A stretch of DNA of 64,000 nt from Ephydatia muelleri (GCA_013339895.1 JABACO010000007.1:12369477-12433476); one strand, 5' to 3'; positions 46,246 through 59,667 are shown, counted from the stretch's first letter. The notes: generated by a model from the sequence alone, not told the origin. Made by a program: numbers and translations.

Positions 46246-49200
46246 CAGAGATAATATATAGAGGGATTGGAAACGGATCACGTGCGCCATTCAGTTGCGC
46301 GGCTCATGCGAGGTAGTGATAGTCACACCTCTAAACTTGTGAAAAGGGGCGGAAATCTGCAGAGGTATCGGGAGGATTTTACTTACAAGTATCTGGTAAG
46401 TCCATTAATTCAAAGGTCCTTATCGAAACATTAGTTGATGTATGTAGATGTCATTTGCATTAGTCAACTTTTTTTATTTGTTGGGTGGGTGTCAAAAGAA
46501 TATGATTAAACATAAAAAAATGGCCGATTTTTTTTTCCCCACGCAACTGGTTTTGAACTACGCTGACTATATACTTGCTACGGTGCTTAAAATGCTTCTT
46601 TCGGGAGATATTGTGTAATGTTCTAGACACAAAATTCATAGGTTGATTGGTTCTAGAGATACGTGCGCCTTGACCGCCTAATTTGCCCACGGGATATTGA
46701 CAATACTCGGCGATGTTACTGTACTCTGTTTAAAGATCTATGACACATGCTTTCGTAGCTGTGTTATTGCTTTCATCCCTTCATACTACATGTATGCGTT
46801 TCTTTTTTTAGGATGGGTAGAAGGAACATCAGAATTGGACGACGGCATAAGTACACAGACCAAAAAAAGAGAAAACCCTTAAGTCTCATGGTTTCCATTC
46901 CACGATGCAACCTGGCTGTGCAGTATCTACTGGTCTTAGTTTGGTACAATGTTCTCCCCAACCAAGGAGCTCCCAACTTCACTGTGACAGTGACACAGTC
47001 TCTGACCTAACAGTGTCACTTCCTGTGTCATCCTTCTTAAAGGGTTCAGTAGCATCAGTTACCTTACTTGCTCATCGGTTGTCCATGATTTCTCTACCAC
47101 CGCAGTGGGTTGTAGCCTGTGATGCCCCATTGACATTGAGCAAAGTCAGTGTCATAGATGATGGCCATCCATCTGTCACTGTAGACCTATCTGTTTCCTT
47201 CAAGGACGATTTCCAATGGGTTACTATGATTGGTTCAAATACATGTACATTGTATCCCAGATTTGTTTCACATTTGCCACAGTACATCGATAGCGTTGAA
47301 GATGTTTTAGCTGTGTTACATTTGTTTGAATCGGTTAAAATGTGTGTGGGTAATCCTGATACTTGTTTGGTGGAAGCATGGAAGAAAAATTGCACTTCTC
47401 TACACAATGGCAGTAGTATGTTAAAAATAACTTTAAGTGATTGTTTTCACTATTCTATACTTAAAAATAGGTAGAGCAATTGGGTACTTGGATACTCATG
47501 TGCCTGGCAGATGGAGTGTTCGGCACAAGAAGTGTCAATTTATTCTTTTCAATGAGTCCAGAGCAGTTCGTTGTTCACTTTGTTCTTCGTACCGCGTGAA
47601 GCTTACAATCATGACATCCAATGCTAGAACGTTGCTCCGGCAACCAGTGGCTGCAAAAACTAACCACAGGTTGTTTTCTTGCATTGCTGTATATTTAAGT
47701 TATATCATTTTATCCTGTCTCTTCATGCAGGTATTTGTCAGCACCTCAATTAGTTGAGAGGATCAAGCATCTGAAGAGTAAGAATTCTATTCTCATTAAA
47801 TATGCTAATCGTTTGAGGGAAAAGCTTTCAAGAGTAGTTGAGCAGGAAGGTATTTGCCTTGATGATGAAGCAAGTGGCTTTGTCAAAGGCATTTCAGATT
47901 CTTCTGAATGCCAGTCATACATTTCAACTATGCCTGGAAGCTCTTTTCATCACATTTTTGGATGCAGCAGATTGAAGCTAGTAACAAAACCAATGCTAAA
48001 GCTATGCGATGGCACCCTCTTATGATTCACTGGTGTTTATATTTGAGACACAAGTAAGTATGATTAATTTGTATTGGTCAGGTTATGAAGACTGTATTTA
48101 TTTTATAGATCTGGTGCAGCATATGAAACATTACGTAATTCTGGGTGCATCAAGTTGCCATCCCAACGCACACTAAGGGATTATACCCATTACGTGAAAT
48201 CACATGAAGGGTTTTCAGAGGATAATGATGTAATGCTGATGGAGGCTGTTCAAGTGGACACATGTGCTGAGAGGGATAAATATGTCAGTATCCTTATGGA
48301 TGAGATGTACATTAGAGAAGACATTGTCTACGAGAAGCATAGTGGAAAAATGATTGGGTTTGCCAACTTAGGAGATGTCAACAACCATCTGGCTATATTT
48401 GAGCAAAGACTTCAATGCACCACAGCAAATCAGTCAACAATGTTATCTCCTGACTGTTTAGTAGCAAAAACGATGATGGTTTTCATGGTGCGAGGTTTGC
48501 TTAACAAGGTTCAGTTTCCATATGCACAGTTTCCGTGCAACCAGTTAACAGGAGATCAATTGTACGATCTATTCTGGGAAGCAGTATGCCGAATCGAAAC
48601 CTGTGGCTTGAAGGTGACCAAAACGTACTGTCATTAACTATTAACTAAAGTTATTCTGGTTTTAGGTTCTCTGTGCTACAATGGATGGGTGCTCTGTTAA
48701 CAGGCGTTTTGTTAAACTGCATGAAGGGTCTGATGATCTCGTATACAGAGTGCACAATCCTTATGCTGAGAACAAACGATTTTTGTATTTTATTTCCGAT
48801 CCACCACACCTTTTGAAGACACTGTTAAATTGCTTGATTAAGAGATCACTTTGGGTAAGTGGATGCTGTAACTTAACTTGAAATCATGTACAGATGTATA
48901 TTTTAGAACAATGGGAAGTTCATTTTGTGGGATCATATAAAGGAATTGTATAAAGAAGATGTTAAAGCTGGAATGGGTATTCGGTTGGTTCCTAAACTGA
49001 AGTTGGAGCACGTGCAACTCACACCATTTTCAAAAATGCGAGTCGATCTGGCAGCTCAGGTACTTTTGATGTGAATTGAACTGGTTGTTTGATGGATTTG
49101 CATACATGCAGGTGTTCAGTTCAACAGTTTCGTGTGCCTTGCTGCAAGTGTGTGGAGACAAAGCCAGTGAAACTGCTCATTTTGTGGGACTTGTGGATAA

Positions 49201-51115
49201 GTTTTTTGATACCTTTAATGTTCACAATGATACACATGGGCACAAGACTCTAAAGCCATTTCAGATGCCATTTGTGTCTGCAAGTGACTTCCGATGAAGG
49301 TGAACTGAGAAGTTTCAATATGGCGAACAACTTTTAACAAGTTATCTGTTCTTAAATTCTAGTGGCTGGAAGATGTTTTCTTGCAGTACTTGTCACAATG
49401 GGAAACATCTGCTAAACAAAGACCTGGAATCTCTAAAGAAGAAGTAAAAAAATGTTTCTCAGTTCTGAAACTTGACCTGTAAGTGTCTTTCTTTGAAATA
49501 ATGTAGTTTTTTATATTTTTTCTCTCTTTCCATAGGCAAGTCCTTTATAGAGATTGTGCAGTATGTGTTCACTGTACCAGGTGTGGATAGTTTTTTGAGT
49601 CAACGACTCTGCCAAGATCCCCTGGAGAGATTTTTCGGTCATCAGAGACAGAGAGGTGGAGTTCATGACAATCCAAATGCTGCAGAGTTCCTGAAGAACA
49701 CTCAGGCTTTAAGAGTTATTGGATCATTATGTCGTAACCCTGTTTATGGAAACTGCCGAGGGAGTCATGCTGAAGATACAGATGAACAATTAAGTGCACC
49801 ACTTCCAAAACGTCGACGCATCAGAAGTAGAACAGGCACCTGTACCACCGATGAAGAGTCATTGGAATTGACACACAGTTAGCCATTGTTCTACCCACTA
49901 ACAATTTCATTACTCTAGTGCTTGCTTATGCTCATTCCCTTACAGGTTTGACTACAGTCGAGTGGGATTCAACCTCTGTTGGTATGTTCACTGACGTAAA
50001 TATGCAGTTACAATTGCAGTTACATTATGGTTACAGGGCTAATGTGGAAGGCAATTAAAGGGATGCAAGAAAACAAAATATTTTCATTTCAAACTAATGC
50101 TGCTCAGTTAGTTAACAAAACTGTTGCAAAAGTTGTGGAGTGGATGTCATACAATACATATGAAGTTACACAGTTTACATCAAGAATACAAGAATTGCTT
50201 GAAGACTGTTTTCCAAAGAAGAATCCTAACAATTCTCGGGTGCGAGGATTGCTTTGGAGCAAGTACCATTCCTTGCGCAACTCTGAAATGTATCTCAGTG
50301 AATGGAACACATTTTTACGCAAGAGCACAGGCTTTGATATAGTATCTCCAATTTTCATCCAGTATATTGGGCACTCCTTCTTCAAGGACCTTATCAAAAA
50401 TCGTTATTCTGCAAAGAATGATTGTAAAGCAAGTAACTCAGTGCAAGATCTTTCACACATTGAACACTGTGCAATTCGGTACACAGCTGGCTACATACCA
50501 CGTGCATTGAAGAAGAAACTCTCCAGATCGTATGATAAAAACAAGAAGTTTCTTCTTGTTTTGGATGACCTTTTAGAGTGTGAAGAGGAAGATGCTGGCC
50601 CATCAGGAGAATGGATCTCAGCTATAGACCGTGGAGGCCTTTGTCATATTTTTAACAATGTTACTTTCGACCTTTTCCTTTCTATGGAGCTAACCATTAG
50701 AGCATACATTATTTCCGGATATGAGATTGATGGTTTGAAGGCTAAGCTGATGGACAATGATGATATTCTGTTTTACTGGTCAATGTTGACAGCATCATGG
50801 GAAGAAGGTGTGGCTGACAAGATACTTACCATGATTGTTGACTTATGGATCACAATCAGAGGGTTTTCGCTTGCGAGTGCGTGGGTTGAAGAATTCAAAG
50901 CTCACAACAAAAAGACTTTGCAGAAGTCTAAGGGCCTCAGAAAGCAACTCTCATAATCATGTTATGTTTTGTTGTGTAGTTTAAGTATCTCCTCTATTCA
51001 TGTATCTTCTCTATCTGGCTAAGCTACTGTCATATGCATGGCTTCGTGCTTAGGATCGGCCGCGTTAATTAGTGTTGATTGGTCCTGTTTCCAATCCCTC
51101 TATATGTTATCTCTG
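46246..51115 (+). mobile_element. P-element-like DNA transposon inserted in the hAT element
   Basis: Terminal inverted repeats of about 29 bp start CAGAGATAATATATAGAGGG at 46246 and match, with one difference, the complement ending at 51115. The 7-bp direct repeat GCGCAGT touches both ends (46239-46245 and 51116-51122), one base short of the 8 bp usual for P elements. Length is 4,870 bp. One transposase gene on the plus strand fills most of it. Confidence 0.85.
46905..50956 (+). pseudogene. P-element/THAP9-like transposase, at least eight exons
   Basis: Introns of 51-61 nt with GT-AG ends and continuous reading fit at 47416-47470, 47670-47730, 48054-48108, 48614-48665, 48855-48906 and 49060-49111. 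Further ones are likely near 49300, 49480 and 49900-50030. Domains in order: an N-terminal part of unknown fold; a CSLCSSYR cysteine motif; a coiled segment (RIKHLKSKNSILIKYANRL); the transposase core with MRWHPLMIHWCLYLRH, SGCIKLPSQRTLRDYTHYV and LMDEMYIREDIVYEKHSGK ending GDVNNHL (catalytic-type Asp); then ATMDG, DPPHLLKT, and LCQDPLERFFGHQRQRGG (the late acidic block of P transposases). A 309-codon C-terminal frame holds AIRYTAGYIPRALKKK. No THAP zinc finger is visible. A frame change near 47955 and one junction near 49297 that gives a stop suggest a recently disabled copy. Confidence 0.75.
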
Positions 51116-52489
51116 GCGCAGTTAATACGTTTGGAAAAGTTGACTGCACCATGTTTTCAGAAATCAGTTCGTACGATTGCGATGCCGGTATTGTATCACC
51201 ACGATCTTCCAACTGTGCTGCAAAATACTTAAAATGAACCATTTCTTCCTGAAAGTCGATATCGACATCATCAGGATAATTGTCTCTAAATGTCTCTGTT
51301 GCCAATCTTAATTCATCATCTGATTTGGATGGAAATTCAACTAAAAACCCAAACAACAACTCAATTTTGTCGTATGCCTGTACGTGACGGTTAAGCTCTG
51401 CAGATAGACTATCCAATATCGGAAGATAGGTTTCAATCCTGAACTTGTCTTTTCCAAGAAGTACAACTTCTTCTGTGCCACTATCGTCGTCATGCCGTTT
51501 TCTCTTGCGCACACGATTTAACTCATCAGAGTATTGTGTTTCATCAACTATCCTGCTGGCCTTCTCTTCGTATTCATCAAATAGATCTAGCTGTGATTTT
51601 AAAAACTCTGACAGTGATTTCAGCAGATTTATAGCCACTTTGAGTTCAATTGTTCGTTCTGTAATGATTTACTAACAGCGTTTATTCTTTCCAAGATTAC
51701 AGCCCAGAAAACAGACATAACAGCGGTTTCTTTTTTGGACAGATCTTTTAACAGGCATTTAGCTTGGTGAATGGTCTCTGGCTTTTGTTTTGCATCACTA
51801 TCCATGACTGTTCAAGCCTTCTGGAAGCTGCTGTAACCATTATAGAGCGCTTTGGTCGCATCTGTCCGCGCACACCACCTTGTTCCAGTCGCTCTCTTTA
51901 AAACGAGTGCAGATACCGCTTGTTGCTGAAGACATTCGCACATAACCGCGTAATTTAGCAATAAATAATGACGTAGGACGCGCTGTGCAGAAGGTCTATA
52001 TATAGAACTATTACTTCATGATTGCCTAGGCTTGTAGGGATTCTGGCCCGGCCCCGCGAATCTTACTTTTTTTTTTTTCGCTGCCGCGCCCAGGGCTGCG
52101 GGGCCCCTAAAGGCGCGGAGCCTGTAGGCAATTGCCTACTTTGCCTTATGGTTAATCCGGCACTGCTATGTAATATAAACGGACTCAAACGTTCACATGT
52201 TGAACTTCAAGCAAGCGTTGGTAGTATTTTTATGTCATAATAGCTTACCAAATGATAGAAACTTTGGACAAGGACCTAGTGGTCTGTAGGCCCTACGCCA
52301 AAGTTATGTGTTAACACGTGCAGTTAGGTATATATTATAGGAGGCCATGTTTGATCAACCCACGCCAGGGAGCTATGTTAACGAGTAATTGGTCCAGGAT
52401 CATATGGCCCAGTCTGGTGGTGAACTGTAGTGTACAACACTGGAGTTGAACAAGCATGTTGAATTTACAGCCTGTCATGCCATGCATCA

Positions 52490-54430
52490 AAGCAGGTTGC
52501 AGACAAGATGTTCCTTGGACTTTCCATGCAGTACACCTCGAGTCATAAGACTCACGTGGTGGCACTTGACAGGTGAGTAGTACAATTCAATTTGTAGCAC
52601 ACTTGCCCTGTTGATGGTCCTTAAGCTTTTCAAGCAATGACGTGACATCTTTTCACTTCATAAGAGTCATTGGATTCACGTGACCTTGGAGGGCGTGGCA
52701 CTTGACAGGTGTATAATTCAATTCGTAGCACACTTGCCCCGTTCACCACATAACTTGAGGACAAGATGTTTCTTAAGCTTTTCATGCAGTGACACCTTTT
52801 CACCTCAAAGGGGTCATTGGATTCACGTGACCTTGGAGGGCGTGGCACTTGACAGGTGAGTTGTACAATTCAATTTGTAGCACACTTGCCCCGTTCACCT
52901 GAGAACAAGATGTTCCTTAAGCATTTCATGCAGTGACACCTTTTCTCCTCAAAGGGGTCATTGGATTCACGTGACCTTGGAGGGCGTGGCACTTGACAGG
53001 TCAGTCGTATAATTCAATTTGTAGCACACTTGCCCCGTTCACCACCATAACTTGAGGACAAGATGTTCCTTAAGCTTTTCATGTAGTGACACCTTTTCAC
53101 CTCAAAGGGGTCACGTGACCTTGGAGGGCGTGGCACTTGACAGGTGAGTTGTACAATTCAATTTGTAGCACACTTGCCTCGTTCACCACCATAACTTGAA
53201 GACAAGATGTTCCTTAAGCTTTTCATGTAGTGACACCTTTTCTCCTCAAAGGGGTCATTGGATTCACGTGACCTTGGGGGGCGTGGCACTTGACAGGTGA
53301 GTTGTACAATTCAGTTTGTAGCACACTTGCCCCGTTCACCACCATAACTTGAGGACAAGATGTTCCTTAAGCTTTTCATGTACATGTAGTGACACCTTTT
53401 CACCTCAAAGGGGTCATTGGATTCACGTGACCTTTGAGGGCGTGGCACTTGACAGGTGAGTTGTGCAATTCAATTTGTAGCACACTTGTCCTGTTCACCA
53501 CCATAACTTGAGGACAAGATGTTCCTTAAGCTTTTCATGCAGTGACACCTTTTCACCTCAAAGGGGTCATTGGATTCACGTGACCTTGAGGGGGTGGCAC
53601 TTGACAGGTGAGTTGTACATTCAATTTGTAGCACACTTGCCCCGTTCACCACCATAACTTGAGGACAAGATGTTCCTTAAGCTTTTCATGTAGTGACACC
53701 TTTTCTCCTCAAAGGGGTCATTGGATTCACGTGACCTTGGGGGGCGTGGCACTTGACAGGTGAGTTGTACAATTCAATTTGTAGCACACTTGCCCCGTTC
53801 ACCACCATAACTTGAGGACAAGATGTTCCTTAAGCTTTTCATGTAGTGACACCTTTTCTCCTCAAAGGGGTCATTGGATTCACGTGACCTTGGGGGGCGT
53901 GGCACTTGACAGGTGAGTTGTGCAATGCACACTTACCCCGTTCACCACCATAACTTGAGGACAAGATGTTTCTTAAGCTTTTCATGTACATGTAGTGACA
54001 CCTTTTCACCTCAAAGGGGTCATTGGATTCACGTTACCTTGGAGGGCGTGGCACTTGACAGGTGAGTTGTGCAATTCAATTTGTAACACACTTGTCCCGT
54101 TCACCACCATAACTTGAGGACAAGATGTTCCTTAAGCTTTTGATACAGTGACACCTTTTCTCCTCAAAGGGGTCATAGGATTCACGTGACCTTGGGGGGC
54201 GTGGCACTTGACAGGTGAGTTGTACAATTCAAATTGTAGCACACTTGCCTCGTTCACCACCATAACTTGAGGACAAGATGTTCCTTAAGCTTTTCATGTA
54301 GTGACACCTTTTCTCCTCAAAGGGGTCATTGGATTCACGTGACCTTGGAGGGCGTGGCACTTGACAGGTGAGTTGTGCAATTCAATTTGAAGCACACTTG
54401 CCCCGTTCACCACCATAACGTGAGGACAAG
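52490..54430. repeat. Satellite-like tandem array, about 150-bp unit, 12-13 copies
   Basis: The phrase ACTTGACAGGT recurs about 13 times from 52565 to 54360, giving a mean spacing near 150 bp. Units share TTCACGTGACCTTGG, GGCGTGGCACTTGACAGG, TTTGTAGCACACTTGCCCCG and GACAAGATGTTCC. Neighbouring units are about 90 percent or more alike, with a few short indels. The array ends at a truncated unit near 54430, where the CA-rich modules begin. Confidence 0.95.
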
Positions 54431-54529
54431 ATGTTCACACAGACTGGGCGTGTACCACTTGCAGTGACATTGGTTCTTATTTCTCACACTGTTTTCACAA
54501 ATAGTACATGTGCATGAATGTACACACCA

Positions 54530-55980
54530 CACAGTGCAAAAAGTTAGATATACGATACGGTATATGTTTGCGTATATTTGAGAATAACCAAAATATACGC
54601 CTGAGTACTATATTTGAAATATAAGACGGCGTATATTCAAAAATCCGCAAGTGTTAAATACGTCACTGTTTATATAGGCACAATGAAGTGTACAAAAATA
54701 TGCCCCCGTAAGTATATTTATATCATACCACAGTGTAATTCAAGTTTCACATATTCTTGTGTGTATATTTGTGTGCAAGTTATCATTTCTCGTATAAGCG
54801 TTAATAAGCATCTAATTACTAAGGAGCCGGCGCTTAGCCTTTAGTACTTAATTATACCTTGCATGCGACCGTCAGTACAAACCGAACTTGACACGCTCAA
54901 TGCCGAAGTTAGAATTCGAGCCTATAGCTATACAGATCGATGTAACATATAAATCTACTTCGCACACACTACATCCTACATCATGCACACACTCGCACAA
55001 TGTCCACACTTGCACGTACATGTCCACACGCACACGGACACATACACTAGCACATACACACAGATGTCCACGCACACGCATAAACACACAACACACAGAC
55101 AGACACACAGTTGCACGTACACACAGACAGATGTCCACACACGCATACAGACAGATGTCCACACACACGCATCCACAGATAGATGTCTATTGTCCACACA
55201 CGCGCATATGCACAGACACACACACACAGACAGATGTCCACACATACACCAACAAGACCATCAGTAGGGATAAGTATGACCATTTCAATTGATGCAAAAT
55301 GTTATTATGTTCCCGTCTTTATCATGTCACGTAGTACGTGGGGACCGCTGTCTCAAGGACTATGGTTTTCGGCTATCACAAGCGGTCGATTCTGCTGAGG
55401 TAAGTTACGCAATGGCTTTGCTACCTTCATTTTGCTTTTCTGCAGCGTTTCGATTCGAACTGGTAAGTATGCTGGGAGGCACTAAAATGTATTTTTCTTC
55501 TTGTGCGCATTTGGTTAGGTCGAAAACTAAAACAACGACGGCACCAACAAGTCCATCACTAGAGGGAAGTATGGCTATTTCAATTGGCGCCAAAAGTTAT
55601 TATATTCTCGTCTTTATCAGGTCACACTAAGTTAGTGGGAACCGCTGTCTCAAGCACTATGGTGTTTGAATTTTGTGTTTGGTGTTGTACCACTTATATG
55701 TGCGAAGAAATGTTTTATAACCAAGCAGATGCAAAGGGAGGGGGGGGACTGGTTTACGGTAGGTCAAAACCCAAATTATGATAGTGCGCGGTTCACCAAA
55801 GAGTGTAACATTAATGAAATTCAAAGGTTTGCTAGGATACCACAAACCACACGTGACTGACTATATTGCAATATAAGCATCTGCTTATTATGTTCAATAC
55901 GCAGACAGCTTATATTGCTGCGTATATTCAAATATATCGCTATAATATACAGTGTCGCATAACAAACTTTTTGCACTGTG
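54530..55980. mobile_element. TIR element with CACAGTGCAAAAAGTT ends
   Basis: Left CACAGTGCAAAAAGTTAGAT (54530) and right, reversed, CACAGTGCAAAAAGTTTGTT (ending 55980) form terminal inverted repeats. The element interrupts a CA-rich module, since module text continues on both sides. It contains CA-rich stretches and a two-copy internal repeat, and no recognised transposase. No exact target duplication was found, possibly because it lies in simple sequence. Confidence 0.6.
55255..55665. repeat. Two-copy direct repeat within the TIR element
   Basis: The blocks at about 55255-55365 and 55550-55662 share ATTTCAATTG, GTCTTTATCA, GTCAC and ACCGCTGTCTCAAG. They are diverged by roughly 15-20 percent. 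The downstream frame at 55666-55860 contains NPNYDSARFTKECN, which I cannot assign. Confidence 0.75.
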
Positions 55981-56122
55981 CCAGTGCACACACACACACA
56001 CACACACTCACACAGAGAGGGCTTGTACCACTTGCAGTGACATTGGTTCTTATTTCTCACACAAAGTGTACATGCACATGAATGTACACACCTGTGCACA
56101 CACACATGACACACACATACAT

Positions 56123-56162
<40 letters not shown>

Positions 56163-57034
56163 AGACTGGGCTTGTACCACTTGCAGTGACTTTGGGCTCT
56201 TATTTCTCACACTGTATTCACAAAGCATGTACATGTGCAAGAACACACTTGCACATTGTTATGTAAATAGCATATTCGTCACAAACACACACACACACAC
56301 ATACACACACACATGTGCACACACACACGCACATGCACACACACAGACTGGGCTTGTAATGCTTGCAGTGACTTTGGGTTTTTATTTCTCACACTGTCTT
56401 TACAAAGCGTACATGTGCATGAATGTACACACATATGTGCACACACACACACACAGACTGGGCTTGTACCACTTGCAGAGGTTTTACAAAGCGTACATGT
56501 GCATGAATGAACACACATACACACATGTGCACACACACAGTACCACTTGTAGTGACTTGGGGTTCTTATTTCTCACACTGCCACTGTTTTCACAAAGCAC
56601 GTATATGTGCATGAATGTACACACATAATTGTTATGTAAATAGCCTGTACACCATATTTGTCCCACACACACACACACACACAAACAAACACACACACAC
56701 ACCACTCATGCATGCACACATAGGCTCGTACCACTTGCAGTGACATCTATTGGGTTCTCATTTTCACACTGTTTTCACAAAGTGTACATGTGCATGAATG
56801 TACACACTTGTGCACACACATTGTTATGTACACAGCCTGTACACCATATATTTGTCACACATACAGCACATACACACAGTACTCTTGCATTGTTACGGAA
56901 ATGGAATCTTGTGCACAACACATACATACACTCATGTACAGTACACTTGTACGCATGAAAAACATTAAGCATGTCTACACACACTCACACACACACATGT
57001 ACATTGCACGTAAGGTCTATTCTAATCTTGTTCT
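55981..57034. repeat. CA-rich modular repeats outside the giant palindrome
   Basis: Modules of 110-250 bp, each with a (CA)n tract, CTTGTACCACTTGCAGTGAC, TTCTTATTTCTCACACTG and a TACATGTGCATGAATGTACA block, repeat head to tail. The His/Thr and Cys/Val frames are artefacts. Confidence 0.9.
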
Positions 57035-57277
57035 TGTCACGCCCACTCGGCTACACTGCAAGGATGCTATAACTTAGCTCACATAGCACGTGAACATGCA
57101 CTACGCACTTGCACTGTTACCTGCCACACACCTACCTACTGTATCTTTGCACACAAAAGCACGTCCACGCCACACACACACACACACACATGGGCTTGTA
57201 CAACTTGCAGGGTTCTTATTTCTCACACTGTTTTCGCAAATCGAACATGTCCATGAATGTACACACCTGTGTGCGCG

Positions 57278-57338
<61 letters not shown>

Positions 57339-59521
57339 TCAGAGAGGGCTTGTACCACTTGCAGTGACATTGGTTCTTATTTCTCACACAAAGTGTACAT
57401 GTGCACGAATGTACACGCCTGTGCACACACACATGACACACACATACATGCACACACACACACACACACAGACTGGGCTTGTACCATGTGCAGTGACTTT
57501 GGGCTCTTATTTCTCACACTGTATTCTCAAAGCATGTACATGTGCAAGAAAACACTTGCACATTGTTATGTAAATAGCCCGTACACCATATTCGTCACAA
57601 ACACATACATACACACATACACACAATCACATGTGCACACACACACGCACATGCACACACACAGACTGGGCTTGTAACGTTTGCAGTGACTTTGGGTTCT
57701 TATTTCTCACACTGTCTTTACAAAGCGTACATGTGCATGAATGTAGACACATGTGCACACACACATGCACGCACACACACACGCACACACACACACAGAG
57801 ACTGGGCTTGTACCACTTGCAGAGTTTTTACAAAGCGTACATGTGCATGAATGAACATACATACACACATGTGCACACACACACAGTACCACTTGTAGTG
57901 ACTTTGGGTTCTTATTTCTCACACTGTCACTGTTTTCACAAAGTGTACATGTGCATGAATGTAACACACTTGTGCAGACACTCACATCACCGTTCTTGGA
58001 GATGTGAAATAAAACTGTCTTATTGGGCAGAACCCTTACTAAACTTCATTTTGTTCGCTATGCTCAGCTTTGTTCCACTTGCATGACTATTTTCAAAGTT
58101 TTTAGCTCACACAGAATACTGTATGTACATGCCCTTACGGACACACACACACACTGTAATATATATATCACTCACTAATGATGATGGCACACACACACAC
58201 ACACTCTCCCTCTCTCTCTCTCATAGATACTATTGTAGTCCTGACGTGCTGAAGGAAAGGCCTTCATGGTGATGAATTTTATAGCACCTAAGCTATCAGT
58301 AGAGATTATGGTAGGTCAGGGCCCTTGGTGCTTTTACACAGAACTGACAGAAGGAAGTTAGTAACAATAATCATTATCCAGCTCTATAGACAAAAGTACT
58401 GTGGTACCCCCTTATAGGATAGTCTATCTGAGCACTTGTTCAGAGTGCTAGATGAGTGTACTGAGGGAATAGTATTGCAGCAAAGTAATTTGGTAGACAG
58501 TACTGTAACACTGCATCTACATCTAGTTGTTAGAAACAAGAGATGGAATTCACTGCAAGTGGAGCAAGAGGCAGAAAGAACGATTAGCTAGGTTTTTAAA
58601 AAATTGTGAAAGTATTGTTTCACAAGGTGTTGTGAGTCTCATGTTGCATGATACATGTATGTATAGAGAACCAGTCACAAGATAGCTCCACATGCAGAAG
58701 TTGTCAATTATATAAAACAATAGAGAGCAACACATTACAAGTACAAAAGCTCTGTCCCATACAGAAATTGAGAATAGAATCAGTGTCCTCTTGAACATGC
58801 ATACGAGCAGTTCGATAGAACTAAATGCAAGTGTATGTGCAGAGAACAAGTTCACACCTTGCATGCAATGTACATGAGTTTGTATGTGTGTGTGTATAGT
58901 GTGCACCATGTTTAGAAAGGTATAATGTTTGCCATGGTGTGTGTCTATGTGGTAGCCGCATGTCGCATACGATGTACATACATCGTGTTTGTCCCCATTG
59001 GATTGGTCCTCTATACATACACTTGCAACCTATGTGCAGTCAAAGGAGGTTCTTCAGAGAAACCAGTCACGTGGGAACTCCACATGCATGAAGAGAATAC
59101 AGTATACACAACACCTTGTGATATAATGCTTTCGCAATTCTTTAAAAACCTAGCTAACATTTTCTTCGTTGTTTCTGCCTCTTGCTCCACTTGCAGTGAA
59201 TTCCATCTCTTGTTTCTAACAACTAGATGTAGATGCAGTGTTACAGTACTGTCTACCAAATTACTTTGCTGCAAAACTATTCACTCAGTACACTCATCTA
59301 GCACTCTGAACAAGTGCTCAGATAGACCATCCTATAAGGGGGTACACAGAACTTTTGTCTATAGAGCTGGATAATGAATATTGTTACTAACTTCCTTCTG
59401 TCAGTTCTGTTTAAACGCACCAAGGGCCCTGACCTACCAGAATCTCTACTGATAGCTTAGGTGCAATAAAATTCATCACCATGAAGGCCTTTCCATCAGC
59501 ACGTCAGGACTACAATAGTAT

Positions 59522-59593
<72 letters not shown>

Positions 59594-59631
59594 GTGTGTG
59601 TGCCATCATCATTAGTGAGTGATATATTTTA

Positions 59632-59667
<36 letters not shown>

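Larger units (their letters stand above)
45852..52165 (-). mobile_element. hAT transposon (ZMYM1-like transposase), split by a P-like element
   Basis: Ends are CAGTGCCGGATTAA at 45852 and its reverse complement ending 52165. A perfect 8-bp target duplication CTATGTAA flanks both (45844-45851 and 52166-52173), the hAT signature. The minus-strand transposase frame 51638-51069 reads NLLKSLSEFLKSQLDLFDEY, KRKRHDDDSGTEE and NMVQSTFPNVLTA. It then meets the end of the inserted element at 51115. It resumes at 46245 downwards with LRIYRCLMITNATGERTFSK and MMQERLNSLAIMATEYDVLE. These are the middle and dimerisation regions of ZMYM1-like hAT transposases. Upstream codons at 51660-51800 continue the protein with a stop and a shift. 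The N-terminal half is missing. Without the insert the element is only about 1.44 kb, so it was already an internally deleted, non-autonomous copy. Confidence 0.85.

Noticed and set aside
51038-51232. Plus-strand frame containing CFQSLYMLSL as a gene
   Set aside because: It lies across the right end of the P-like element and the hAT. The similarity to the 46.26-kb minus frame is just the P-like terminal inverted repeat.
52490-54430. CRISPR-like array
   Set aside because: Units are about 150 bp and contiguous, with no short repeat and unique spacer alternation, and the genome is clearly eukaryotic.
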